DNA of 64,000 nucleotides. Origin: Putridiphycobacter sp045107045 (GTDB lineage Bacteria; Bacteroidota; Bacteroidia; Flavobacteriales_D; Crocinitomicaceae). The translations under genes were made by a program, and so were the position numbers. This document shows positions 1 to 7,791 of this stretch, in pieces; position 1 is the stretch's first letter; each line of letters starts with the position of its first letter. The notes under the pieces are model-generated. The model saw only the letters and a program-made list of their open reading frames with translations. It did not search any database and had not been told where the DNA came from. The stretch lies in the NCBI GenBank assembly GCA_045107045.1, contig JBGCFR010000019.1, forward strand, positions 22,947-86,946, in the 5' to 3' direction.

Positions 1-429
1 CAATTGAAAATCTATTCGAATGGCTGCAGCATTCTGCTGAAATAAATCCCAAATATTCTCTAACCATATAGCTTCCGGATCCTCAATCTCGACAATAGTA
101 CCATTGTGAGTACCTTTTGTAGCTAACCAATGTCCATTTACATATAAGCTACTATTATCAGCCATAGCCATTATTGCTGATAGAGTGGTAGACGTAGGTT
201 TAAAATTTCCTGCTATTAAATAATCGAATTGATCAGTATTTTCAAATTTAGGTGTTAAGTATTCTTCTGTTTCATAAAAGAAATGACAAGAAGTCCCATT
301 GACTTCTAATAAGGTTTGCCAAGTGCCCTGTATGGTTAAAATACCAAATCTTAAGTCACATACTGGACGAGTTAAAGTAAGCGGACAAAATGAAAGATGT
401 TTTTCGTTATCAGTAAATTTTATAATCAT
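1..429 (-). CDS. GlmU-like sugar nucleotidyltransferase, N-terminal part (partial)
   Basis: The reading frame is open from an ATG at 429 to the left edge (143 codons, no stop), so the 3' end lies outside the window. The N-terminus starts MIIKFTDNEKHLSFCPLTLT and continues TRPVCDLRFGILTI. This matches the start of the Bacteroidota sugar nucleotidyltransferase family (NTP_transf_4 type, GlmU-like), in which an LTxTRPVxDxRxGILTI block replaces the usual glycine-rich nucleotide loop. Members are thought to transfer a nucleotide to a sugar phosphate in the cytoplasm, and many carry a C-terminal left-handed beta-helix, which cannot be seen here. The start lies only 13 bases after the T-tract of the rpmE terminator. 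The family call is fairly sure; the substrate is unknown. Confidence 0.8.
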   Translation of the reverse strand, partial: MIIKFTDNEKHLSFCPLTLTRPVCDLRFGILTIQGTWQTLLEVNGTSCHFFYETEEYLTPKFENTDQFDYLIAGNFKPTSTTLSAIMAMADNSSLYVNGHWLATKGTHNGTIVEIEDPEAIWLENIWDLFQQNAAAIRIDFQL

Positions 430-441
430 AAAAAACAGGGT

Positions 442-469
442 AAAAAAAAAGCCTCAATATTGAGGCTTT
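442..469 (-). terminator. Rho-independent terminator of rpmE
   Basis: A perfect palindrome GCCTCAATATTGAGGC (451-466) is followed on the minus strand by a run of nine T (complement of 442-450). It sits 20 bases after the rpmE stop codon and directly before the start codon of the next gene. Confidence 0.85.
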
Positions 470-488
470 ATAAAAGTATGAATTTTTT

Positions 489-746
489 TTATTTCTTAAG
501 ATTCTTTCCGTATCTGTTTTTGAATTTATCAATACGTCCCGCAGTATCCACAAATTGTAATTTTCCAGTAAAGAAAGGATGTGACTTGTGAGAGATATCT
601 AATTTTATTAGTGGGTACTCATTTCCGTCTTCCCAAGCAACTGTTTCTTTTGATGGAGCACATGAGTTGCATAAAAATGCATAATCATTCGTCATGTCCT
701 TAAAAACAACTTTTCTGTATTCTTCTGGGTGAATTCCTTTTTTCAT
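489..746 (-). CDS. rpmE: 50S ribosomal protein L31, type B
   Basis: This 85-residue protein is a structural component of the large ribosomal subunit. The start MKKGIHPEEYRKVVFKDM and the block HPFFTGKLQFVDTAGRIDKF are typical of the type B L31 form (about 80-90 residues), which lacks the full zinc-binding Cys set. Only one CNSC pair is present, around residues 27-30. Type B forms are regarded as zinc-independent in many bacteria. A promoter with both Bacteroidota elements lies upstream and a strong terminator downstream, so the gene is probably a single transcription unit. Confidence 0.95.
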   Translation of the reverse strand: MKKGIHPEEYRKVVFKDMTNDYAFLCNSCAPSKETVAWEDGNEYPLIKLDISHKSHPFFTGKLQFVDTAGRIDKFKNRYGKNLKK

Positions 747-794
747 CTCAATTCTTATATTAATGCTCTAATTTTATTATCCGAAATCGGAGTG

Positions 795-824
795 CAAATG
801 TACATAATTTATTTTTAAATACAA
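795..824 (-). promoter_or_regulatory. Bacteroidota-type promoter of rpmE
   Basis: On the minus strand a -33 TTG (824-822) is followed after 19 bases by TACATTTG (802-795), a perfect match to the -7 consensus TAnnTTTG. The leader to the rpmE start would be about 45 bases. Confidence 0.6.
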
Positions 825-865
825 TTATTTAATTTGTAAAATAAAAGTAATTAAAATGCGTATTG

Positions 866-873
866 TATATTTG
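866..873 (+). promoter_or_regulatory. -7 promoter box before the beta-helix lipoprotein
   Basis: TATATTTG matches TAnnTTTG exactly. It lies between the upstream in-frame ATG at 856 and the ATG at 886, which argues that 886 is the real start. No well-spaced -33 TTG is visible. Confidence 0.45.
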
Positions 874-885
874 AGGATCAAAATT

Positions 886-2277
886 ATGAAATATTTACTA
901 ATTTTCTTAAGTCTGACGCTAGTTTTTTTAGGCAGTTCTTGTAAAAAGAAAATTGCATATTCCAAGGAAAACTTAGCCTTTTCTAATGATACCGTATTAT
1001 TTGATACGGTATTTACAACAGTGGGGTCAACTACCAAAAAACTCAAGATTTACAATAGGAATAATTTAACGCTAAAAATTGAAGAGGTTGAACTAGCAGG
1101 TGGCAGTAATTCTCCCTTTTCACTGAATTTGGATGGTTTGAGCGGCAGAAAATTTAATGACCTTGATTTAGCAAGAAATGATTCATTGTTTATGTTTGTA
1201 GAGGTGACTTTATCTGTAAATAATGGTAACCTTCCCATGATAATTGAAGATTCTATTCGGTTTAAAACTAATGGTAAAGATCAATATGTCAAATTAGTGG
1301 TTTGGGGGCAAGATGCTTATTTTCATGTCAATGAAATTGTTAGTGATAATGAACCATGGCAAAATGATAAACCTCATGTTATTTATGGCTTAGCGGCAGT
1401 CGGTTTCCCTAGTGTAGATTCGAACTTAACTCTCAATATACCAGCAGGAACTCAAATATTCTCCCATAAAAACTCATATTTATATGTATATAAAAGTACT
1501 TTAAATATAAATGGATCTCTTGGCAATGAAGTAGAGTTTAAACATGATAGATTGGAGTCTTTTTATGATGATGATGCTGGACAATGGGGAGGTATAATTC
1601 TGTCACAAGCTAATACTTCAACTATTGATTATGCCATTATTAAAAATGCAGCGATAGGACTAAGAGTAGATACAACAGTCAGCAATTTAACATTAGATTT
1701 AAAAAACACCATTATTCGAAATAGCCAATTTTACAATTTGTTTTTGAATGCTGGCGCAATGGCTAAGGCTGAAAATTGTGTATTTGGCAAGGCCGGTCTA
1801 ATCTCAGCTTATTTATTTGCTGGAGGTGAAGCTCAGTTTAAGCACTGCAATTTTGTTAACTATTGGACAGGTTCAAGGGGAGGGCCAGCTTTTGCCATTA
1901 AAAATTATTTTACCATTAATGAAATAGCATATGTAAGACCTGTTTTAAATACTAGTTTCGATAATTGTGTTATGTACGGTAATGCAGCCAACGAAATAGT
2001 AATTGATACCCTTATTGATAGTCCGGTGCCTTTTGAGACAAGCTTTCGAAATTGTTTGATGTTAAGAGAAGTTGATGAAATATATGAATCCAGTAATTTT
2101 ATTGATATTATTTGGAATCAAAGCCCATTATTTTTGAATAGTTCAGAGTCAGATTTTACATTTGAAGACGGATCACCACTTGATGATTCTGGAAATAGTT
2201 TAACAGGCCTGTCAACAGATATATTGGGAAACAGTAGAAGTGGTATTACTCCTGATATTGGTGCTTATGAAGATTAA
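886..2277 (+). CDS. Right-handed beta-helix lipoprotein
   Basis: A 463-residue protein with a lipoprotein signal peptide (MKYLLIFLSLTLVFLGSSCK, lipid-modified Cys at about residue 19). Its middle has the spacing of a parallel beta-helix: an IPAGTQI turn, repeated short beta segments such as NINGSLGNEVEFKH, then AGQWGGIIL and IDYAIIKNA. It ends SGITPDIGAYED, the C-terminal motif often seen in polymorphic beta-helix surface proteins. It is probably anchored in the outer membrane; no catalytic site or ligand can be assigned. An ATG 30 bases upstream is in frame, but the signal peptide and the -7 box at 866-873 favour this start. Confidence 0.8.
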   Translation: MKYLLIFLSLTLVFLGSSCKKKIAYSKENLAFSNDTVLFDTVFTTVGSTTKKLKIYNRNNLTLKIEEVELAGGSNSPFSLNLDGLSGRKFNDLDLARNDSLFMFVEVTLSVNNGNLPMIIEDSIRFKTNGKDQYVKLVVWGQDAYFHVNEIVSDNEPWQNDKPHVIYGLAAVGFPSVDSNLTLNIPAGTQIFSHKNSYLYVYKSTLNINGSLGNEVEFKHDRLESFYDDDAGQWGGIILSQANTSTIDYAIIKNAAIGLRVDTTVSNLTLDLKNTIIRNSQFYNLFLNAGAMAKAENCVFGKAGLISAYLFAGGEAQFKHCNFVNYWTGSRGGPAFAIKNYFTINEIAYVRPVLNTSFDNCVMYGNAANEIVIDTLIDSPVPFETSFRNCLMLREVDEIYESSNFIDIIWNQSPLFLNSSESDFTFEDGSPLDDSGNSLTGLSTDILGNSRSGITPDIGAYED

Positions 2278-2283
2278 CTTAGC

Positions 2284-2622
2284 TTAATTAACTGTAAAAC
2301 TTGACGATTCTGAAGCAGCATCACCTAAAAATGAAAAATCACTATAGGTCGTTAACTTCACTGTATACGATCCGGGAGTCTCCAATGTTCTAGTAAATAC
2401 TTTATCATTCCACATTAAACTGTTCTCCGCAGCTGAATCTGGACCTAATATCTCCCAAATATAACTCCATTCGTTTTCTGAACATGATGTGAAAGTAATA
2501 TCTTCACCAGAAGAAATACTTACTTTGTCTAATTCAATACATGCAGTTACCGGCTTGGTTTTTCCACAAGAAATTGCACTCAAAATAAGAACAAATACAG
2601 AAAATTTAGTGATTGATTTCAT
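2284..2622 (-). CDS. Small PKD-like lipoprotein
   Basis: A 112-residue protein with a lipoprotein signal (MKSITKFSVFVLILSAISCG, Cys about residue 19). The rest fits one PKD-like beta-sandwich: SSGEDITFTSCSENEWSYIW, then the closing ETPGSYTVKLTTYSD strand. It has two further Cys that could pair. PKD-like domains usually mediate binding rather than catalysis. It converges on the beta-helix lipoprotein with only six bases between the stops, and no terminator is visible there. The role is unknown. Confidence 0.7.
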   Translation of the reverse strand: MKSITKFSVFVLILSAISCGKTKPVTACIELDKVSISSGEDITFTSCSENEWSYIWEILGPDSAAENSLMWNDKVFTRTLETPGSYTVKLTTYSDFSFLGDAASESSSFTVN

Positions 2623-2650
2623 AGTTGGTTATCAAAATGTCAAATTCAAA

Positions 2651-2658
2651 CAAAAGTA
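2651..2658 (-). promoter_or_regulatory. -7 promoter box for the PKD-like lipoprotein
   Basis: The minus strand reads TACTTTTG, a full match to TAnnTTTG, about 30 bases upstream of the start at 2622. No well-spaced -33 TTG was found. Confidence 0.35.
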
Positions 2659-2827
2659 ATAAATAATTCTAAATATTTCAGATGTAAATCATTTTGGAAT
2701 TTTAATGCTGGCTCTAAAGTATAATAAAAGGATTCATTATTGCGTTATAAAAAAGAGTGTAACCATTTTTAATAGAATAGTTATGCTTGTGCAAAGAAAA
2801 AAAAACCAAAACCAAAACAAGTAAATT

Positions 2828-3409
2828 ATGTCAATTAATCCGCTTTACCATCACACTGAGGAAAAGCTCCAAAAGGAGCTTCAGTTGGTCAAAGCAGCGC
2901 AAAGAGACCCAAAGAGGTTCGCGCCGCTTTACGACAAGTATTATGAACAGATATTTAGATATATCTACCAAAGAATGGACGACAAGGACCTCGCATTTGA
3001 TGTTGCTAGTCAAGTATTCTTAAAAGCAATGAACAATATTGAACGCTATGAATATAGAGGTGTTCCTTTCTCTTCATGGTTATACAGAATTGCTAAGAGT
3101 GAAGTTTATCAATCTTTTAGAGAGAAAAAAGCAAAGCGAACCGTAAATGTAGAAACCGTTCAATTAGAAGGCTTTATTGAAGATTGGGAGGAGGATACAA
3201 CTGATGAAAACAGACAAATTTTATTGACTGTCATTGGTACTTTGAAAGAAACAGAGGTTCAATTAATCGAAATGCGTTATTTTGAAAAAAGATCTTATAG
3301 AGAGATTGGTGAAATTCTTGAATTAACTGAGAATAATGCCAAAGTTAAAACACATAGAGTGATTAACAAAATGAAAAAAACATATAAAAAAGCATATGGA
3401 CAATTATAA
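2828..3409 (+). CDS. ECF-type RNA polymerase sigma factor
   Basis: This 193-residue sigma-70 family protein has region 2 at about residues 30-105 (FAPLYDKYYEQIFRYIYQRM, then AFDVASQVFLKAM and FSSWLYRIAKSEV). Region 4 lies at about 130-190 and carries a helix-turn-helix (RSYREIGEILELTENNAKVKTHR). It lacks regions 1 and 3, as expected for the extracytoplasmic-function group. Its last 14 bases overlap the next gene, a one-pass membrane protein that is a natural anti-sigma candidate. A TGTAACC at 2758-2764 resembles -35 boxes used by ECF factors and might reflect autoregulation, but this is weak. An out-of-frame overlapping reading frame at 2787 is spurious. Confidence 0.9.
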   Translation: MSINPLYHHTEEKLQKELQLVKAAQRDPKRFAPLYDKYYEQIFRYIYQRMDDKDLAFDVASQVFLKAMNNIERYEYRGVPFSSWLYRIAKSEVYQSFREKKAKRTVNVETVQLEGFIEDWEEDTTDENRQILLTVIGTLKETEVQLIEMRYFEKRSYREIGEILELTENNAKVKTHRVINKMKKTYKKAYGQL

Positions 3410-4181
3410 TATTAGACAAGACCGCCCAAAGTTGTCTTCAGATGAAATTGCGCATCAAAAAGATTTTGATGGTCTATTGAATGACTTTCATATCATGAAA
3501 AAACCCTTTTATAAGAACCCCTGGTTTTTTGGGGTTACTGGTATGGCAACAGTAGGATTGTTGATTGGAACGACATACAGTTTCGTCGACAGTCCTGCGG
3601 AATTGCCGCAATTAGCGGAAGTGACAGAAAGTGTACCTCCTGAACACCCCACAAAAACTATTTATTTGGCTAGTATGGAAACTTCAAATGAAGAGCAAAA
3701 GAACCAAATAAGTGAAACCCCTAAAGTAATTACCTTAAAAAAAAAACAAATACATGATAATACATCTACTTTAAAACAAAATAATAAATTAAAATCGAAA
3801 ACTGAAGAAGCTTTAGATTCCGAATCAATTCTTAAGGAGCCATTGAAGGAATTGGAGAAGTCGAGCAATAACGCTGCTCTTCAAAATCATCCAAGAATTA
3901 ATGGTAAAATTGGTGGACAACTTAGCCTAAATAAACTAAAAAAGGGCGTAAGCGTTACTACTGACTCTGAAATACCAATTGATGGATTTGAAATGCATTT
4001 AGCTACCGAATTTGGAGCCAAAATCTATAGCTCATCAAGCAAAGAGTTAACCCCTGAAATGCTGGAGGCCTTGCAATCTGCAAACGTTAATACTGAAGTT
4101 TACTTTGAACAAATTAAAGGTGTTATTAATGAAAGCAAATCAATAGGGTTATCACCTTTAAAATATACACTTGTATATTAG
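3396..4181 (+). CDS. One-pass membrane protein, candidate anti-sigma factor with GldM-like C-terminus
   Basis: A 261-residue protein translated from an ATG inside the sigma gene (14-base overlap). Residues 1-42 are a hydrophilic cytoplasmic segment, about 43-63 form one membrane span (WFFGVTGMATVGLLIGTTYS), and about 65-165 are a charged linker. Residues about 168-261 are a compact domain starting INGKIGGQLSLNKLKKGVSV and including KELTPEMLEALQSA and VYFEQIKGV. I judge by eye that this last part resembles the C-terminal beta-domain of GldM, a periplasmic T9SS motor subunit. The topology and gene order fit an anti-sigma factor. No standard anti-sigma motif was recognised, so both the role and the GldM resemblance are inferences. 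Confidence 0.55.
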   Translation: MDNYNIRQDRPKLSSDEIAHQKDFDGLLNDFHIMKKPFYKNPWFFGVTGMATVGLLIGTTYSFVDSPAELPQLAEVTESVPPEHPTKTIYLASMETSNEEQKNQISETPKVITLKKKQIHDNTSTLKQNNKLKSKTEEALDSESILKEPLKELEKSSNNAALQNHPRINGKIGGQLSLNKLKKGVSVTTDSEIPIDGFEMHLATEFGAKIYSSSSKELTPEMLEALQSANVNTEVYFEQIKGVINESKSIGLSPLKYTLVY

Positions 4182-4236
4182 AGAGACTAATAAATAGTGA
4201 TAGTGTTAAATTGACTTAAAATTCAAGCAAATATTG

Positions 4237-4274
4237 AAACGCATTTTTAACTTTGTAAAAAATGCGTTTTTTTT
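4237..4274 (+). terminator. Terminator hairpin ending at the pyrD start codon
   Basis: The arms AAACGCATTTTT (4237-4248) and AAAAATGCGTTT (4258-4269) are fully complementary, and eight T at 4267-4274 run straight into the pyrD ATG at 4275. It would end transcripts from the sigma operon. Its loop contains a perfect -7 promoter box. Confidence 0.7.
4248..4255 (+). promoter_or_regulatory. -7 promoter box for pyrD, inside the terminator loop
   Basis: TAACTTTG matches TAnnTTTG exactly and is 19 bases before the pyrD ATG. A start about 6 bases downstream would give a leader of roughly 13 bases containing only the right arm of the hairpin. No -33 TTG has good spacing. Confidence 0.5.
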
Positions 4275-5324
4275 ATGTATAAACTCATCATCCGACCAAT
4301 ATTATTTTTATTTGACCCTGAAAAAGTACACCATTTTACCTTTGGATTTATAAAGTTTACATCAAAAATCCCTTTAGTTTCTAAAATTCTTAAATCTAGC
4401 TATAGTGTTGTTAACACAAAGTTGGAGCAAAATTTATTTGGCTTAACATTCAAAAATCCAGTTGGTTTAGCGGCTGGTTTTGATAAAAATGGGGAATTGT
4501 TTAATGAGCTCGAGAGCTTTGGGTTTGGCTTTATTGAAGTTGGCACTGTAACTCCTCTTGCGCAATCAGGAAATCCAAAAAAACGACTGTTTCGTTTAAA
4601 AGCAGATAGTGGTTTGATTAATAGAATGGGATTCAATAATAAAGGGGTTAAAGCTTTGGTTGAAAGACTCAAAAAACGAAAAACTAAGCTTATTATTGGG
4701 GGCAATATTGGCAAAAATACTGACACTTTGAGTGATGGATACATTGCTGATTATCTTGATAACTTTAAGGCACTCCATTCATATGTAGATTATTTTGTAG
4801 TTAATATTAGCTGCCCAAATGTTGGAAGTATGGCTAAACTGCAGGATAAAGACTTTATACTGGAATTGTTAAATACATTGCAAGGATATAATAATTTGCA
4901 AAACCTTAAAAAACCTATTCTACTAAAAATAGCACCGGATCTTAACAATCAGCAATTAGATGAAATTATTGAAGTCGTATCAGAAACAAATATTGATGGT
5001 GTAATAGCAGCAAATACATCTACAAACCGACAAGGCTTAAAAACAAGTAAAACTGTCTTGGAAACCATTGGTAATGGCGGTTTAAGTGGACAACCAGTGA
5101 AGGGTAGAAGTAATCATGTCATCAGTTATTTGTCGGAAAATTCGAATAAGTCATTTCCAATTATAGGGGTTGGAGGTATTCACTCTGCCGAAGATGCGGT
5201 TGAAAAAATAAAAGCTGGGGCAAGTTTGGTACAAGTATATACTGGCTTTGTTTATGAAGGACCAAAGCTCATCAAGTCAATCAATAAAAAATTGGTAGAA
5301 TTAAACCTAATACAGCATGATTAA
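4275..5324 (+). CDS. pyrD: Dihydroorotate dehydrogenase (quinone), class 2
   Basis: This 349-residue enzyme oxidises dihydroorotate to orotate in pyrimidine synthesis and passes electrons to membrane quinone through FMN. The class 2 N-terminal amphipathic region is present (MYKLIIRPILFLFDPEKVHH), as are GLAAGFDKNGE, the substrate motif INRMGFNN, INIGKNTDT-like NIGKNTDT and the FMN phosphate-binding end GVGGIHS with AGASLVQVYTGF. Where E. coli PyrD has catalytic Ser in NISSPN, this protein has Cys in NISCPN, the residue typical of class 1 enzymes. The stop overlaps the next gene by 8 bases, suggesting an operon running to 7785. Confidence 0.95.
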   Translation: MYKLIIRPILFLFDPEKVHHFTFGFIKFTSKIPLVSKILKSSYSVVNTKLEQNLFGLTFKNPVGLAAGFDKNGELFNELESFGFGFIEVGTVTPLAQSGNPKKRLFRLKADSGLINRMGFNNKGVKALVERLKKRKTKLIIGGNIGKNTDTLSDGYIADYLDNFKALHSYVDYFVVNISCPNVGSMAKLQDKDFILELLNTLQGYNNLQNLKKPILLKIAPDLNNQQLDEIIEVVSETNIDGVIAANTSTNRQGLKTSKTVLETIGNGGLSGQPVKGRSNHVISYLSENSNKSFPIIGVGGIHSAEDAVEKIKAGASLVQVYTGFVYEGPKLIKSINKKLVELNLIQHD

Positions 5325-6171
5325 GATTATTGAATGTCCCAGAGATGCAATGCAAGGACTGCACGATTTTATACCAACTCAAACCAAAGCTGATTATATT
5401 AATACCTTGTTAAAAGTAGGGTTTGATACTATTGATTTTGGTAGTTTTGTATCCCCAAAAGCGATTCCTCAATTAAGGGATACTGCAGATGTGCTATCTC
5501 GTCTTGAACTAGACCATACAGAAAGTAATTTGCTTGCAATTATAGCAAATCAAAGGGGGGCGAATGACGCAGCAAATTTTGATGAAATTAAGTATTTAGG
5601 TTATCCTTTTTCTGTTTCTGAAACTTTTCAGAAGCGAAATACAAATGCAGGTATATCTGAGTCTTTGCGCAGGGTAGAGGACATTCAAAACCTAGCAATA
5701 AAGCGAAACAAAGAATTAGTGGTGTATTTATCAATGGCCTTTGGTAATCCATATAATGATCCATGGGATGCTGAAATAGTTGCAAAGTGGAGTGAAGAGT
5801 TACACAAGCAGCTTGACATTAAAATTTTGGCACTTTCAGATACGGTTGGTGTTTCGTCTCCTGAAAATATTGATTACTTATTTTCGACATTAATAAAAGA
5901 ATTTCCAAATGTTGAATTTGGAGCACATTTGCACTCAACACCTGAAACGGCAACTGAAAAAGTTGAAGCAGCGGTAAAAGCTGGATGTTTAAGATTTGAT
6001 GGTGCTATTAAGGGGTTTGGTGGCTGCCCAATGGCTGATGATGATTTGGTTGGTAATATGCCCACTGAAGTCATGTTAAGATATCTTGAATCAATTAATC
6101 AAAGACCAGGATTAGATATGTCTGCTTTTCAAAACTCTGAAGAAATGGCAAAAACTGTTTTTCCAATATAA
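5317..6171 (+). CDS. Hydroxymethylglutaryl-CoA lyase-like enzyme
   Basis: A 284-residue TIM-barrel protein of the HMGL-like family, predicted to split 3-hydroxy-3-methylglutaryl-CoA into acetyl-CoA and acetoacetate, the last step of leucine breakdown. Visible active-site parts are ECPRDAMQG near residue 7 (Arg and Asp), LSDTVGVSSP, the metal-binding HLHST pair of His, and the flexible-loop signature GFGGCPMADDDLVGN with the catalytic Cys. Length and order agree with bacterial HMG-CoA lyases. Related aldol-type lyases and synthases share the fold, but the GGCP signature favours HMG-CoA lyase. It overlaps pyrD by 8 bases. Confidence 0.88.
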   Translation: MIKIIECPRDAMQGLHDFIPTQTKADYINTLLKVGFDTIDFGSFVSPKAIPQLRDTADVLSRLELDHTESNLLAIIANQRGANDAANFDEIKYLGYPFSVSETFQKRNTNAGISESLRRVEDIQNLAIKRNKELVVYLSMAFGNPYNDPWDAEIVAKWSEELHKQLDIKILALSDTVGVSSPENIDYLFSTLIKEFPNVEFGAHLHSTPETATEKVEAAVKAGCLRFDGAIKGFGGCPMADDDLVGNMPTEVMLRYLESINQRPGLDMSAFQNSEEMAKTVFPI

Positions 6172-6176
6172 TCCAA

Positions 6177-6770
6177 ATGAGACAATTCACTTCTTTATAC
6201 ATTTTTGTTTGCCTATTTATTTGCAGTTGCAGTGATTCAGTGTCTCCTAAAGTAACGATAGATGTTTATGATAGTGATACTATCTTAGTTGAAAATGACT
6301 ATCCAGAACTAGTAGATGAAGATGTTTTAAAAGCCATCCAAAATTTAAATATTTGTTCCTTATCAGATACTAATACCGTTCTTGAACCTTGCGATTATAA
6401 AAAGTTTAGAGTGTTTCCAATGGGTCAAGAAATTTCTTCTAAAAAAGGTTTTATTCTTGAAATGAAAGAAGGGTTGTATAATGCTCCAGTTAAACAAGTA
6501 TTAGTAATTATGAAATCCTTTAACAAGTATAAAATTATTAATCGATATTTTGGATTTTTAATTGAGTATAGATCAACTGCATCAGGTTATAATGATTTGC
6601 TGATTGGCTATAAAGATCCTGAAATGGGATTAATTGGTATTCGGCACGAATGGAACAACGAAAAATACGAACCAGTGCATGTTGAGGAGATAAATGGTTA
6701 CTTTATCAAACCAGAACTACAAGACTCAGTAAATCATTTGTTTTTGAATAGCTTTAGCGCTGGATATTAA
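6177..6770 (+). CDS. Hypothetical lipoprotein
   Basis: A 197-residue protein with a lipoprotein-type signal (LYIFVCLFICSCSDS). The mature part is a mixed alpha/beta sequence without a motif I recognise. Four Cys are in the first half of the mature chain, including ICSLSD and EPCDYKK. It starts 5 bases after the preceding gene and ends 10 bases before the next, so it is probably co-transcribed with pyrD and the lyase gene. Its function is unknown. Confidence 0.7.
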   Translation: MRQFTSLYIFVCLFICSCSDSVSPKVTIDVYDSDTILVENDYPELVDEDVLKAIQNLNICSLSDTNTVLEPCDYKKFRVFPMGQEISSKKGFILEMKEGLYNAPVKQVLVIMKSFNKYKIINRYFGFLIEYRSTASGYNDLLIGYKDPEMGLIGIRHEWNNEKYEPVHVEEINGYFIKPELQDSVNHLFLNSFSAGY

Positions 6771-6780
6771 ATGGTGTTAA

Positions 6781-7785
6781 ATGATAAAATTATATTCAAT
6801 AATCCTTATTTTACTTTTTGCTAATTCTTGTGCACCGCCCCAATATATTGAAGCTTATAATGGACATAGCAGTGAAGGATTCCATTCAAGAGGTCTGGCA
6901 ATAAATGACTCGATACTATATGTTTCAGGGGCTAAGGGAAGAGTCACTGTATTTAACATTAATTCTAAAGTAGTAATTGACAGTTTTTCAGTGCCAGCAA
7001 ATGATTTAAGAGGGATTAAATATCTTAATGATAATTCCCTTTTATTAATGAATTCAGGTGATGATGGTATAGTCTACAAATATAGTTTTGATAAAAAAGT
7101 AGCTGACGCAAAATTATTCGTGCCTGGTGCTTTTTTTGACGCCATTAGTATTAATCAATTTGGTCATGGATTTGTGATGGGAGATCCAATGAAAGGCCGT
7201 TTCACATTATACAGAACACTTGACTATGGCAACAGCTGGGAAGCACTAGATTCAAACGATCTACCAATGCCATTAAAGAATGAAGCTGGTTTTGCGGCGA
7301 GTAATTCTGGTATTTCACAAAATAACGAAACCATTGGTTTTGTGACAGGGGCTTCAGATACTTCAAGATTTATTCGGTCAATGAACGGTGGGTCAGACTG
7401 GATAGCCATAAATACACCAATGAAGTCAGGAAAAAGTTTCGGAATATATTCATCTTCTTTTTGGAATGAAGCCGAAGGTGTAATTGCTGGAGGGAGTTAT
7501 GTTGAAAAGGAATATAGTGATAGTGTAGTTTTTATTACAGCTGATGGCGGTAAAACCTGGGCTAATATTTCATTAGGTTTGCCTGGCTATATATCGTGCA
7601 TACAAAGCATTTACAACGGTAAATTGCTAGTTGCTACTGGGCGTTTAGGTGCATATTATTCAATAAATAAGGGCAAAAAATGGCTGAAACTTACCAAACA
7701 GCCTTTTTACACTGCGCTCATTCAAGGGGATCAAATTATACTAAGTGGACAAAACGGAACATTATCCGTTTTCCACATAAAATAA
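6781..7785 (+). CDS. Beta-propeller lipoprotein, YCF48/BNR-repeat-like
   Basis: A 334-residue protein with a lipoprotein signal (IILILLFANSCAPPQ). Repeated blades with Asp-box-like turns are visible: DYGNSWEALDSN, NGGSDWIAINTP, ADGGKTWANISLG and INKGKKWLKLT, each a G-x-x-W motif. This is the pattern of YCF48-like and sialidase-type propellers. In Bacteroidota such proteins are often annotated as oxidoreductases or photosystem assembly factors, but no catalytic residues are evident here. It is likely an envelope-located binding or scaffold protein and the last gene of the pyrD cluster. Confidence 0.75.
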   Translation: MIKLYSIILILLFANSCAPPQYIEAYNGHSSEGFHSRGLAINDSILYVSGAKGRVTVFNINSKVVIDSFSVPANDLRGIKYLNDNSLLLMNSGDDGIVYKYSFDKKVADAKLFVPGAFFDAISINQFGHGFVMGDPMKGRFTLYRTLDYGNSWEALDSNDLPMPLKNEAGFAASNSGISQNNETIGFVTGASDTSRFIRSMNGGSDWIAINTPMKSGKSFGIYSSSFWNEAEGVIAGGSYVEKEYSDSVVFITADGGKTWANISLGLPGYISCIQSIYNGKLLVATGRLGAYYSINKGKKWLKLTKQPFYTALIQGDQIILSGQNGTLSVFHIK

Positions 7786-7791
7786 TAAAAA

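Noticed and set aside
2787..3023. Open reading frame overlapping the start of the sigma factor gene
   Set aside because: Its translation is low in complexity, rich in Lys, Thr and Ser, and has no family match, while the frame at 2828 gives a full sigma factor.
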